A stretch of DNA of 36,708 nt from Nitrospiraceae bacterium UBA2166 (GTDB lineage: Bacteria > Nitrospirota > Nitrospiria > Nitrospirales > UBA2166): assembly GCA_002328825.1 (NCBI GenBank), contig DCWI01000103.1:1-36708 (forward strand), given 5' to 3'. Made by a program: the position numbers and the translations under genes. The notes under the pieces were generated by a model. The model saw nothing but the letters and a program-made list of their open reading frames with translations. It searched no databases and was not told the DNA's origin. Below, piece by piece: positions 14,894 to 21,951 of this stretch. Each line of letters opens with the position of its first letter. Position 1 is the stretch's first letter.

Positions 14894-15433
14894 TTAGATA
14901 AAAAGATTGACACTCCCATTCTTGGCCTCTGATAAGTAGGTCGCTACTCCCGCGTACTGATCGACGCTGTCGATCAAGGTGTCTTTAGTTATGCCCAACA
15001 GCCCCATCGTCGTAGTGCAGGCGATAAATCTGACACCTAGGTCTTGTGCGATATCCATTAGTTCTGGTATCCCGGGCATCTTGCTTTGTTTCATGACCTT
15101 TTTCATCATAGCTGTTCCGGCGCCTAGGAAATGAAATTTTGATAACGGAAGGGTGTCAGCACCTCCGCGGTTGAGTAGTCCAAACAATCGTCTCAACCAG
15201 TCTTTGACATTTGATGTGCTACCTTTACGACGTAACATGTTAAGACCCCAAAATGTGAAGAACATTGTGACTCTCATGCCCATTGATGCGGCGCCAGTGG
15301 CGATGATAAATGCGGCCATTGCCTTATCCATGTCCCCGCTCAAACAGACAATTGTGACGCTTTCTGGTTTGGTCTCCCGAAGGTTGTTGAGCACGTTTTC
15401 TGGTGCAATGTTTGGGGTTGGAAGTGTTGTCAC
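14894..15433 (-). CDS. dsrE2: DsrE2-type sulfur transfer protein (DsrE/F-like)
   Basis: About 179 residues from the GTG at 15433, which is preceded by GAGG at proper spacing. The frame can extend to a TTG at 15541. It shows the DsrE2 family layout: SVTIVCLSGDMDKAMAAFI, then the hydrophobic TGAASMGMRVTMFFTFWGLN (membrane-associated segment), PLSKFHFLGAGTAMMKKVM, GVRFIACTTTMGLLGI with conserved Cys139, and a C-terminal NLFI. DsrE2 proteins accept or hand on sulfane sulfur with TusA, often from a rhodanese. Cys30 is an additional candidate reactive thiol. It precedes tusA by 17 bp, so the two form an operon. Confidence 0.9.
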   Translation of the reverse strand: MTTLPTPNIAPENVLNNLRETKPESVTIVCLSGDMDKAMAAFIIATGAASMGMRVTMFFTFWGLNMLRRKGSTSNVKDWLRRLFGLLNRGGADTLPLSKFHFLGAGTAMMKKVMKQSKMPGIPELMDIAQDLGVRFIACTTTMGLLGITKDTLIDSVDQYAGVATYLSEAKNGSVNLFI

Positions 15434-15708
15434 GGAAACCTCGCTTGGGCTATTCTCACTGATATGGGGATTATGTGCGGTGAATGTTTTTTGACTGCGG
15501 CATAATAAGAGAGCATAGGCGCTAAGTTTTCGGGTTGTCAAGGTAAGGGTAGTGAAGTGATATATTTATATGGTGTAGTTTCTGGCGCAAGAAAACAGAA
15601 AATGTTATGAAATTTAGATCGAATGGTGTTCCCTCGTATGATTTATTATATCCTTGAGTACGGAGTTTTCACATCTGCCAATCTATATTAGTTTTTTCAT
15701 GTTTTGAA
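15434..15708. other. Divergent intergenic region dsrE2 / suhB
   Basis: About 275 bp between divergent genes, or 167 bp if DsrE2 starts at the upstream TTG. It is AT-rich around 15555-15670 with several TATA-like strings, but I find no -35/-10 pair with good spacing on either strand. Promoters for both genes must lie here. No RNA gene or repeat is seen. Confidence 0.5.
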
Positions 15709-16530
15709 ATGGTGACAATGGTGGAGCATTCTGAAGATTGGACGACAGTTGCAGTTGAGGCTGCACGGGAGGCAGGAGCCATTCTTTTGGATCGGATGGA
15801 GAAGGGGGTTACCATCGAGTTTAAAGGGGTAATGGATTTGGTTACTGATGCCGATCGTACAGCGGAGCGGGCGATTGTTAATCGTATTTTAACGGTTTTT
15901 CCTGCCCACCAAATTCTTGCTGAAGAAGGGGGAGTGTTGACGAGTTCAGATTCTCCCTGTAAGTGGGTAATTGATCCTCTTGATGGGACGACCAATTATA
16001 CTCATGGATTTCCTTCTTTCTGTATTTCCATTGGATTAGAGGTTGATGGGGTGATTGTGGTGGGGGTGGTCTTCGATCCGATGCGTGAGGAGTTGTTTGT
16101 TGCAGAAAAAGGGAAAGGGGCGACGTGTAATGGTCAGAGAATAGCTGTTTCGAAGGTTGCTTCGCTCAATCATGCGTTGTTGGTGACAGGGTTTTCTTAT
16201 GATGTACGTCAAGATAAGACCGACAACAACTTTAACTTTTTTCGAGGATTTGTGATTTGCGCGCAGGGGGTGCGTCGAACGGGTTCTGCCGCGTTGGATC
16301 TTTGCTATGTCGCAATGGGGCGTTTTGATGGGTTTTGGGAGATGAAGCTGGCACCGTGGGATGTGGCTGCTGGAAGTTTGATGGTGGCAGAGGCGGGTGG
16401 GGTAATCAGCAGTTTTGCTGGAAACCCGTTCTCAGTTTATTCTAGTGAAGTACTTGCCAGTAATGGACTTATACAGCATGAGATGCTTCGTGTACTCGCA
16501 GATCAAGGTTCACCTGCTAAAAGTTTGTAA
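15709..16530 (+). CDS. suhB: Inositol-1-monophosphatase family protein
   Basis: A 273-residue Mg-dependent phosphatase of the IMPase/FIG superfamily. Metal-binding motifs: Glu72-Glu73 in AEEGG, WVIDPLDGTTNY with Asp89 and Asp92, and WDVAAG with Asp218. All are present. It hydrolyses inositol-1-phosphate or related sugar phosphates; SuhB in enterobacteria also takes part in rRNA antitermination, which cannot be inferred here. An ATG three codons downstream is an alternative start. Its last 14 bp overlap the 3' end of the convergent site-2 protease gene. Confidence 0.93.
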   Translation: MVTMVEHSEDWTTVAVEAAREAGAILLDRMEKGVTIEFKGVMDLVTDADRTAERAIVNRILTVFPAHQILAEEGGVLTSSDSPCKWVIDPLDGTTNYTHGFPSFCISIGLEVDGVIVVGVVFDPMREELFVAEKGKGATCNGQRIAVSKVASLNHALLVTGFSYDVRQDKTDNNFNFFRGFVICAQGVRRTGSAALDLCYVAMGRFDGFWEMKLAPWDVAAGSLMVAEAGGVISSFAGNPFSVYSSEVLASNGLIQHEMLRVLADQGSPAKSL

Positions 16531-17434
16531 ATGGAGCAGGCACAAAACTCATCATAAAAATAATGATCGTAATCCATCCTATCAATCGGCGTTTTGAGTC
16601 CAAGGGAACATGCGTATCTAGCACTGGTGGGTGGCGGAGTCCAATGAGAAGAGGGAGGAGGCTCCATATAATCCAACCTTGCCATCCGGGGGATCCTGGT
16701 AATACCTCCATCCAGGGGAAAACGATTGTGAGTATGCTTAGCGCTCCAAGGTAGAAAAGGATGGGAAGAATTAATGTTGCCGCAATCATGGGTTGTCGCT
16801 CCCCAAACATTGCATAGGCAATATGTCCACCGTCAAGTTGGCCGATGGGAATTAGGTTTAATGCTGTGATTAAGAGTCCTACCCATCCGGCAAATGCGAT
16901 GGGATGGAGTACGATATCGTATGTATCAGGGATGTCCCCAATAACTATTTTCGTTAGAAAATCAAAGAGAATAGGCTCTCCGAGCTGTATTCCCACCAAT
17001 CCATCTACGACAACGACGTGTGAGTAGCGCAATCCGACAAAGATCGAGATCACTGCAAATACGAAGCCTATTATTGGACCAGAAACGCCAATATCAAATA
17101 ATGCACGCTTCTCAAGGATTGGACCTTTCATACGGATCACGGCTCCGAAGGTTCCAATAAAGAGTGGAATGCCGGGAACAAAATAAGGTAGTGTTGCAGG
17201 AACTCCGTGCCACCGCGCGGCTACATAGTGGCCCATTTCATGGGTAAGGAGGATACAGAGCAGGGTTGCGGAAAATGGAATGCCCTCAATGAGGTGAGAG
17301 GGGGTTTTAAATGGATTCGCTCCCGATTGAAATGCACCAGCAGAAAGAGTTGTCAGTATCGTGAGAAGAAAAAGGATGGTATGGAGCCCACCTTTTTTAT
17401 AAAGCTCACGTACGTGGTTCCAAGTATTTCTCAT
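16517..17434 (-). CDS. Site-2 protease family intramembrane metalloprotease (M50)
   Basis: A 305-residue polytopic membrane protein. The zinc motif HEMGHY (His65, Glu66, His69) lies in a transmembrane helix, and the third ligand is Asp201 in the NLIPIGQLDGGH motif. This is the S2P/M50 arrangement, and the order without a PDZ insertion resembles the EGY1/Rip-like short subfamily. Hydrophobic segments occur near 18-36, 52-64, 85-100, 115-135, 178-198, 215-240 and 285-300. S2Ps cleave membrane-bound regulators such as anti-sigma factors. Its start overlaps the stop of the upstream HTH-MBL gene by 4 bp (ATGA, 17431-17434). Coupling to a DNA-binding-domain protein is suggestive of regulation, but that is an inference. 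Confidence 0.92.
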   Translation of the reverse strand: MRNTWNHVRELYKKGGLHTILFLLTILTTLSAGAFQSGANPFKTPSHLIEGIPFSATLLCILLTHEMGHYVAARWHGVPATLPYFVPGIPLFIGTFGAVIRMKGPILEKRALFDIGVSGPIIGFVFAVISIFVGLRYSHVVVVDGLVGIQLGEPILFDFLTKIVIGDIPDTYDIVLHPIAFAGWVGLLITALNLIPIGQLDGGHIAYAMFGERQPMIAATLILPILFYLGALSILTIVFPWMEVLPGSPGWQGWIIWSLLPLLIGLRHPPVLDTHVPLDSKRRLIGWITIIIFMMSFVPAPFTNF

Positions 17435-18288
17435 GATGGTATGGCTTGACCCGCTACAAACGGGTTGTGTCGTTTCTCTTCTCCTACTGTAGTTGGTGGT
17501 CCGTGTCCGGGAAGCAAGACCACCGATTCGTCCATCCGTAAAATCCGTTCTGTTACTGATTGTAAATGGATAGGGTACAAATCCCAGGGACAGGAACGTC
17601 CTATTGATCCGGCAAAGAGAGTATCTCCAACAAAACAGAGTGGTCCGGTAGAATAGCAGAGGCCACCTGGAGTATGGCCTGGAGTCGCCATAAACTGAAG
17701 ATTAATAGATCCAATCCTCAGAATGTTCCCGTCGGTCGAAGGTCGAATGTCCACTGAAGATTGGTATTGAGTGACCATCGACACATCACCATGCCCGATG
17801 TGTACTGTCGTCGGATGTGCTGCCACAATCGCATCGATGCCATGGGTGTGATCAGTATGTCCATGGGTGAGGCAAATGCCCTTCAGGTGAAGTCCTAGTG
17901 TGTTGATGTGGTGTAACATCTGATTTGGGTTATATGCGGTGTCGATCATAACTGCGTCTTTGGTGGTTAAATCGTAAAGGAGGTAGCCTTTAACTTCGTA
18001 GCCTCCAATATTACCGCGTACAGTTTCGATGGTTTTGGTGATCCAGTTAGGGGAGTCACGTGGATGCCATTGTTTTTGACCAATTGTGTTCAGCGTTTTT
18101 TGGTCTAAGGAGAGAAGTGACGCGATCTCTTTGATTTCGTTGAGTGTTGGCAGTTGCTTACACTCTTCAAGAGCGCGCAAAATAGTTTTAGAGATGCCTG
18201 TTTCACTGATGACATCGTCAAGGGTTAGTCCTTGGCCTTGGCGTGCTTTTTTTATAATGTCTCCAAACTCATCTTCGAGAGACGCCAT
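17431..18288 (-). CDS. HTH (XRE-like) - metallo-beta-lactamase fold hydrolase fusion
   Basis: A 285-residue protein in two parts. Residues about 5-65 form a Cro/C1-type helix-turn-helix (GLTLDDVISETGISKTILRALE). Residues about 90-280 form an MBL-fold hydrolase with all zinc ligands: HGHTDH (His142, His144, Asp146, His147), His205 (ATPGHTPGG), Asp222 (VGDTLFAGSIGR) and His262 (LPGHGP). The MBL part looks like glyoxalase II/persulfide dioxygenase-type hydrolases; ligands for one or two metals are intact. The fusion suggests a metabolite-sensing or hydrolysing regulator, or an N-terminal domain used for dimerisation. GGAG 7 nt upstream supports the start. It diverges from the lipoprotein-like hydrolase with a 31-bp gap and is coupled to the S2P gene. 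Confidence 0.9.
   Translation of the reverse strand: MASLEDEFGDIIKKARQGQGLTLDDVISETGISKTILRALEECKQLPTLNEIKEIASLLSLDQKTLNTIGQKQWHPRDSPNWITKTIETVRGNIGGYEVKGYLLYDLTTKDAVMIDTAYNPNQMLHHINTLGLHLKGICLTHGHTDHTHGIDAIVAAHPTTVHIGHGDVSMVTQYQSSVDIRPSTDGNILRIGSINLQFMATPGHTPGGLCYSTGPLCFVGDTLFAGSIGRSCPWDLYPIHLQSVTERILRMDESVVLLPGHGPPTTVGEEKRHNPFVAGQAIPS
18232..18258 (+). promoter_or_regulatory. Candidate promoter inside the HTH-MBL 5' coding region
   Basis: A consensus TATAAT (18253-18258) lies 62 bp before the ATG at 18320, with TTGGCC 15 nt upstream (18232-18237). Because the divergent genes are 31 bp apart, the plus-strand promoter must lie in the neighbour's coding region, and this is the best match. The spacing is short. 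Confidence 0.35.
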
Positions 18289-18319
18289 TGTCAGCTCCTT
18301 TTTCGTTCAACGCCCAATA

Positions 18320-19462
18320 ATGTATACCATACTTGCTTGTGTGGCGAGTGTCCTCTTTGGGGCATGTGAATCCTCCATTCCTCGTGTACCAGCACAAGGG
18401 GAATTGGCTGGACGTTATATCAGCACCACGGTTGATTCTATGGCTGCTCGCTATTATCTCGAGCACTATCTGCGAGGTGAAAATGCCGATTCTGAAATGC
18501 ACCGACAAATTGACAAATTTCACGCACAGCTCCAAAAAGGACAAATTGATCGGGATACGATCGCGCATATTGCCAATAGTATGTCGCCAGATCTTGCGAC
18601 GTTAATATTCGCGGACTATCTTTCGAGTCTTGAGTCCAACGCTCGAATGCAGGCGAACTTTTCAGAGGAACTTGCTGAGATTCTCCGTCCACAATGGAGT
18701 TTTTTTTTAGATGACGCTCAATCTCGGGAATATGTGATCCTGTTCGCACCTGGATGGCTTTATCTTTCTGATCCTACAACGGGTGCTGATTTTCTCAAGC
18801 AGCGGGAAATTCTTGATCGGATGGGTATCCAAACAGGGCTAATTGAAACGGCGGAAAGCGGATCTGTTGAACACAATGCTGAAATTATTGCTGCCGAGAT
18901 CATGTTGAGAGGTACTGAAAAAGAGAAATTGATTCTGGTTAGTGCCAGCAAATCTGGAGCTGAAGTGGCTTTCGCGTTGGGAGCTTATCTGACTTCAGCG
19001 CAAACGACGCATGTTCATGCGTGGGTCAATGTTGGTGGGGTAATTCAAGGAACACAGCTTGCCGATACTGCCATGGATTGGCCTCAGTGGTGGGGACTTT
19101 ATCTCTATTTTTGGTGGAAAGAATGGGATGTTTCTGGCCTTGCGAGTATGACTACCAATATTCGGCGCGCAAGCTATGCGTATATTCACATTCCAGATAA
19201 TATCTTGGTGGTAAATTATATGGCCGTTCCTCTCTCAGGGGACATATCAGACGGGGTAAAGAGTCGATACGAATTACTGCGTCCCTATGGTCCGAATGAT
19301 GGATTGACCCTGCTCGTGGATCAGATTATTCCAGGTAGTGTTACTGTTCTTGAGCTTGGCCTTGACCACTTTTTTCGTGATTCAGTTATCGAATGGAAAA
19401 CTGTCGCGTTGTTTCGCACAGTCGTGAAATCGTTGGCATCTCAGCAGGGGGCTATGCATTAA
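18320..19462 (+). CDS. Alpha/beta-hydrolase-like protein, putative lipoprotein
   Basis: About 380 residues from ATG 18320; the longer open frame to 18086 is antisense to the HTH-MBL gene and is rejected. A hydrophobic start ends in FGAC (Cys16), suggesting a lipoprotein, although the lipobox is not ideal. Residues 30-130 are helical and not recognised. From about 136 a hydrolase fold appears: YVILFAPGW, then LILVSASKSGAEVAFALG with Ser210 at the nucleophile-elbow position (small-x-Ser-x-small in place of GxSxG), then GPNDG and LGLDHFF supplying plausible Asp and His. A lipase- or esterase-like function is possible, but the Gly-to-Ser changes around the nucleophile make the assignment tentative. 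Confidence 0.72.
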   Translation: MYTILACVASVLFGACESSIPRVPAQGELAGRYISTTVDSMAARYYLEHYLRGENADSEMHRQIDKFHAQLQKGQIDRDTIAHIANSMSPDLATLIFADYLSSLESNARMQANFSEELAEILRPQWSFFLDDAQSREYVILFAPGWLYLSDPTTGADFLKQREILDRMGIQTGLIETAESGSVEHNAEIIAAEIMLRGTEKEKLILVSASKSGAEVAFALGAYLTSAQTTHVHAWVNVGGVIQGTQLADTAMDWPQWWGLYLYFWWKEWDVSGLASMTTNIRRASYAYIHIPDNILVVNYMAVPLSGDISDGVKSRYELLRPYGPNDGLTLLVDQIIPGSVTVLELGLDHFFRDSVIEWKTVALFRTVVKSLASQQGAMH

Positions 19463-19576
19463 CCACATTTACTTGGGACAATTAATAGTAGAAATCAAGC
19501 CTTCTTGATGGGGGAAAGTGAGGTGAGGAAGGACCGTTGTTATCGGGTGTGTCATAAATTTGATAAGGGAGAGATC

Positions 19577-19726
19577 ATGTCGGTACGATTCCATGGAATT
19601 CAAACAATGATTGATGCATCCTGTAAAGATGGGATTGAAGTTACAGGGGAGGTGCCTTTGTGGCGACTAGACGGGCTAGACAGGGTCCTTTCCCTGTCGT
19701 ATTTTCTTGGTAGTACAGGACAGTGA
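19577..19726 (+). CDS. Possible 49-residue small ORF
   Basis: ATG 19577 is preceded by AAGGGAGAG at a usable distance, and the peptide begins MSVRFHGIQTMIDASCKDG. The second half overlaps the 3' end of the FolB-methyltransferase gene on the other strand, and a hairpin with a T-rich tail (19679-19698) lies near its end. No homology is recognised. The ORF may be fortuitous; the convergent gap 19463-19640 holds nothing else clear apart from a short hairpin, ATCAAG-CCTT-CTTGAT, at 19494-19509. Confidence 0.22.
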   Translation: MSVRFHGIQTMIDASCKDGIEVTGEVPLWRLDGLDRVLSLSYFLGSTGQ

Positions 19727-20561
19727 GGTCTTGGAAGAGACTGAGTAGTTCGTTGGGGGCTAAGCAAAACTCTTTACGGCGTGGATGATTGAATCGATGA
19801 TGATTCGCAATCAAGAAGGTTTCGAAAATGAGAATTCCTCCGACTCTCAGCGCATTCACAATTACTGGAGCAAGGTTGCGCTGGAGGTAGTAAGTGTTGA
19901 CGATTAAACTATAAGCGTTTTTCTCAATTGTTGGGGACTGTTCGAGGTCAATTTCTGTGAGTAAAAGATTCCGGATACCGAGCTGTTTTGCTTTTTCCTC
20001 ACATGTAGCTAATGCCTCACGATTTCGGTCAACACCGTTTACCTGAAAACCAGCCTGTGCAAGAAACAGGGCGTTTCGTCCTTTTCCTGTTGCGATATCG
20101 AGGGCCCTCCCACGTGGGATTAGAGAAAGGTGTTCTGTGAGTAGAGCTGACGGCTGGTCAGCTTGTGGACTCTCTGTCTGTTGTTTGCTGATAATTACTC
20201 CAATTGATCCCTTGTTTTCTAAAACCGAGGAGAGGGATTTTTTCGTGAGCGTTATGGTGATTGTTCGTGCATAAGTGGCTTCAAAAATACGATTAATCAT
20301 GTGGTTGGCTAATGTTTCTAGCAATGCAGATGTTTCTGTGTGTGCAACGTCTTTAATGATGTTGCACACTTGCTCGTAATCGACAGTTTTTTTGATATCG
20401 TCAGCAATGATTGCTTGTGTTGTGTTGTAGGTGGCTTCGAGGTCGACGTTCAATTGTTGAACAATCGAACGTTCTTCTGGTGTTACTCCACAGTGAGTGT
20501 TGATGGAAAGGCCGCGAATAATAATAGATCCATACATGGCGTGTTTCGTGGTCTCGGTCAT
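19641..20561 (-). CDS. Fusion: dihydroneopterin aldolase (FolB-like) + SAM-dependent methyltransferase
   Basis: A 306-residue two-domain protein. Residues about 9-126 align to FolB: GLSINTHCGVTPEERSIVQ, TVDYEQV (59-65), Glu82 in LLETLANH, and ITLTKK...SIGVII. FolB converts dihydroneopterin to hydroxymethyl-dihydropterin in folate synthesis. The usual 'KP' at the end of the catalytic strand is KK here (Lys107 kept, Pro replaced). Residues about 140-300 are a class I methyltransferase of TehB/UbiE type, with SAM loop ALDIATGKGRNALFLAQAG (153-171) and VDRN (177-180). The methyl acceptor is unknown. The gene diverges from folD-metF, so its neighbourhood is folate and one-carbon metabolism. An alternative start is the ATG at codon 9. 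Confidence 0.85.
   Translation of the reverse strand: MTETTKHAMYGSIIIRGLSINTHCGVTPEERSIVQQLNVDLEATYNTTQAIIADDIKKTVDYEQVCNIIKDVAHTETSALLETLANHMINRIFEATYARTITITLTKKSLSSVLENKGSIGVIISKQQTESPQADQPSALLTEHLSLIPRGRALDIATGKGRNALFLAQAGFQVNGVDRNREALATCEEKAKQLGIRNLLLTEIDLEQSPTIEKNAYSLIVNTYYLQRNLAPVIVNALRVGGILIFETFLIANHHRFNHPRRKEFCLAPNELLSLFQDLTVLYYQENTTGKGPCLARLVATKAPPL
19679..19698 (+). terminator. Candidate Rho-independent terminator (plus strand)
   Basis: GACAGGG (19679-19685), loop TCCTTT, CCCTGTC (19692-19698), then GTATTTTCTT. The stem is a perfect 7 bp and GC-rich; the tail is moderately T-rich. It lies within the 3' coding part of the minus-strand fusion gene and could end transcripts coming from the plus-strand hydrolase at 18320-19462. 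Confidence 0.4.
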
Positions 20562-20620
20562 TGTTCTTGGGCTCGATATTTTTTGTACCTGAAAGAAATG
20601 ATGACGAAAGCTTCAGCAGC

Positions 20621-20634
20621 AACTTTGCAAAGTT
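20621..20634. repeat. Perfect 14-bp palindrome AACTTTGCAAAGTT
   Basis: The 14 bases read identically on both strands. They lie 60 bp upstream of the fusion gene's start on the minus strand, and a T-rich stretch follows on the plus strand. Such symmetry suits a dimeric repressor operator. Confidence 0.45.
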
Positions 20635-20962
20635 TCTCAGATTTTTTTTAGAAAGGTCAAGGTGTAGTGAGATTTAGCTGAGAATGTAACCTTCGTGGAT
20701 TAAAATCGAATTTTCCCCACTCTGCTGATGAGTAATTCCGTGATTCTTTTTAGACCTTGGCAATGGTTTGGTTGTGGTGGGTGAATATTTGAGTGTGGGT
20801 GCGTCATTTTGTTCTTGATGGGACTGCCTGATCTTTCACGTCACCATGGCTTAGATGAACAATGCGAAATTGTTTCATGCTTGCCCTGTGGGAACAACTG
20901 AATAGTTTGCTGGATCGTGAGGGGGAAAATGCGGTTCAGTAATGATGTAACTAGCGTTGATA

Positions 20963-20987
20963 CGAACGGAATGTACACATTAGTTCG
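20963..20987. promoter_or_regulatory. 25-bp nested inverted repeat upstream of folD
   Basis: CGAAC (20963-20967), GG, AATGT (20970-20974), AC, ACATT (20977-20981), A, GTTCG (20983-20987). Both the outer and the inner 5-bp arms pair perfectly around one centre. It ends 58 bp before the folD ATG, and TTGATA just before it could be a -35 element. An operator or mRNA hairpin is inferred. Confidence 0.45.
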
Positions 20988-21010
20988 CGCGTGAGTCAAT
21001 AGCTTGAAAA

Positions 21011-21024
21011 GGTCGCTAGCTACC
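21011..21024. repeat. Imperfect palindrome GGTCGCTAGCTACC
   Basis: Core GCTAGC is self-complementary and flanked by GGT and ACC, broken only by the C/T pair between core and arms. It ends 20 bp before the folD start codon, within reach of the ribosome-binding region. Confidence 0.35.
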
Positions 21025-21044
21025 TTTCCCGACATCCTGTTAGA

Positions 21045-21911
21045 ATGCTAAGCGTGGCAGCTCAAATTATCAATGGGAAGATGTTGGCGCAGGCAATTAG
21101 GGCTGAATTGCATATGCAGGTTGCGGCATTACAAGCCAAAGGTGTTTGTCCAGGCCTTTCAGTGTTTCTTGTTGGGGATGACCCTGCTTCGGCCTTGTAT
21201 GTGAAAAATAAGCACAAAGCATGTGAGTCTGTTGGAGTTTTTTCCGAGGAGCATCGTTTGCCAGCAATGGTCTCTCAAGAGGAACTTGTTAATTTGGTCT
21301 TGGCCGCAAATGCCAATGCAAAGATTCATGGCATTCTCGTTCAACTTCCGCTGCCTTCTCATATTGATAAACGTATGATTCTTGAAACTATTGCAGTTGA
21401 AAAAGATGTTGATGGCTTCCATCCCCATAACATGGGGGGGCTACTTCAAGGCAACTCGTGTGCTGTCGCGTGCACTCCAAAGGGTGTGGTGAAAATGATT
21501 GAATCAACGGGAGTTCCAATCGCAGGTAAAAGGGTAGTTGTGGTAGGTCGAAGCCAGATTGTTGGAAAACCTGCGGCAATGCTTTTGTTGGAACGCCATG
21601 CAACGGTAACGATTTGCCATTCCAGGACACAAGACTTGGCTGGTCAGTGTCGCGAAGCTGATATTCTAGTTGTCGCAGCTGGGAAGGCTAAAATGATTGA
21701 TGCGACTATGGTTAAACCTGGTGCCATTGTAATCGATGTTGGAATGAACTTAGTAGATGCTGGATTTGTGGGAGACGTCGATTTCGAGGCCGTATCTAAA
21801 ATTGCGGGCTGGATCTCCCCTGTTCCAGGGGGTGTAGGCCCGATGACCATTGCCATGTTGTTGGAGAATACGATTGAAGCCGCTGTACGAGCGGCGAAAC
21901 GAGGGATGTAG
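21045..21911 (+). CDS. folD: Bifunctional methylenetetrahydrofolate dehydrogenase/cyclohydrolase
   Basis: A 288-residue FolD interconverting 5,10-methylene-, methenyl- and 10-formyl-tetrahydrofolate with NADP. Signatures: YVKNKHKACESVGV (active-site Lys/Tyr region, about 52-65), HGILVQLPLP, EKDVDGFHPHNMGGL, the dinucleotide-binding VVVGRSQIVGKP (about 165-176) and PVPGGVGPMTIAMLLENT near the C-terminus. Length is standard. GTG 21054 is an alternative start; no strong Shine-Dalgarno sequence is present. metF begins 40 bp downstream, so two consecutive one-carbon enzymes are probably co-transcribed. A divergently transcribed folate-related fusion gene lies upstream. Confidence 0.96.
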   Translation: MLSVAAQIINGKMLAQAIRAELHMQVAALQAKGVCPGLSVFLVGDDPASALYVKNKHKACESVGVFSEEHRLPAMVSQEELVNLVLAANANAKIHGILVQLPLPSHIDKRMILETIAVEKDVDGFHPHNMGGLLQGNSCAVACTPKGVVKMIESTGVPIAGKRVVVVGRSQIVGKPAAMLLLERHATVTICHSRTQDLAGQCREADILVVAAGKAKMIDATMVKPGAIVIDVGMNLVDAGFVGDVDFEAVSKIAGWISPVPGGVGPMTIAMLLENTIEAAVRAAKRGM

Positions 21912-21951
21912 CTATGCTGCGCGAATTCATGTTTTTTGTTGAGCGTTTGTA

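Larger units (their letters stand above)
20562..21044. other. 483-bp divergent intergenic region before folD
   Basis: No credible gene is seen; a 64-codon minus-strand ORF (20841-21035) lacks a proper ribosome-binding site and recognisable similarity. The region holds three symmetrical elements described separately (20621-20634, 20963-20987, 21011-21024) and a T8 run near 20643. It is long for this compact genome and probably carries the control region of folB-methyltransferase and folD-metF-asnS-panB, or a small RNA. Confidence 0.6.

Noticed and set aside
18086..18319. N-terminal extension of the lipoprotein-like hydrolase
   Set aside because: It is antisense to the well-supported HTH-MBL gene, and a signal sequence begins at ATG 18320.
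20841..21035. 64-codon ORF on the minus strand before folD
   Set aside because: No spaced ribosome-binding site, no recognisable domain, and overlap with symmetrical regulatory elements; treated as chance.
20940..21044. THF riboswitch before folD
   Set aside because: Sequence and helix arrangement do not resemble the known class; only simple inverted repeats are present.
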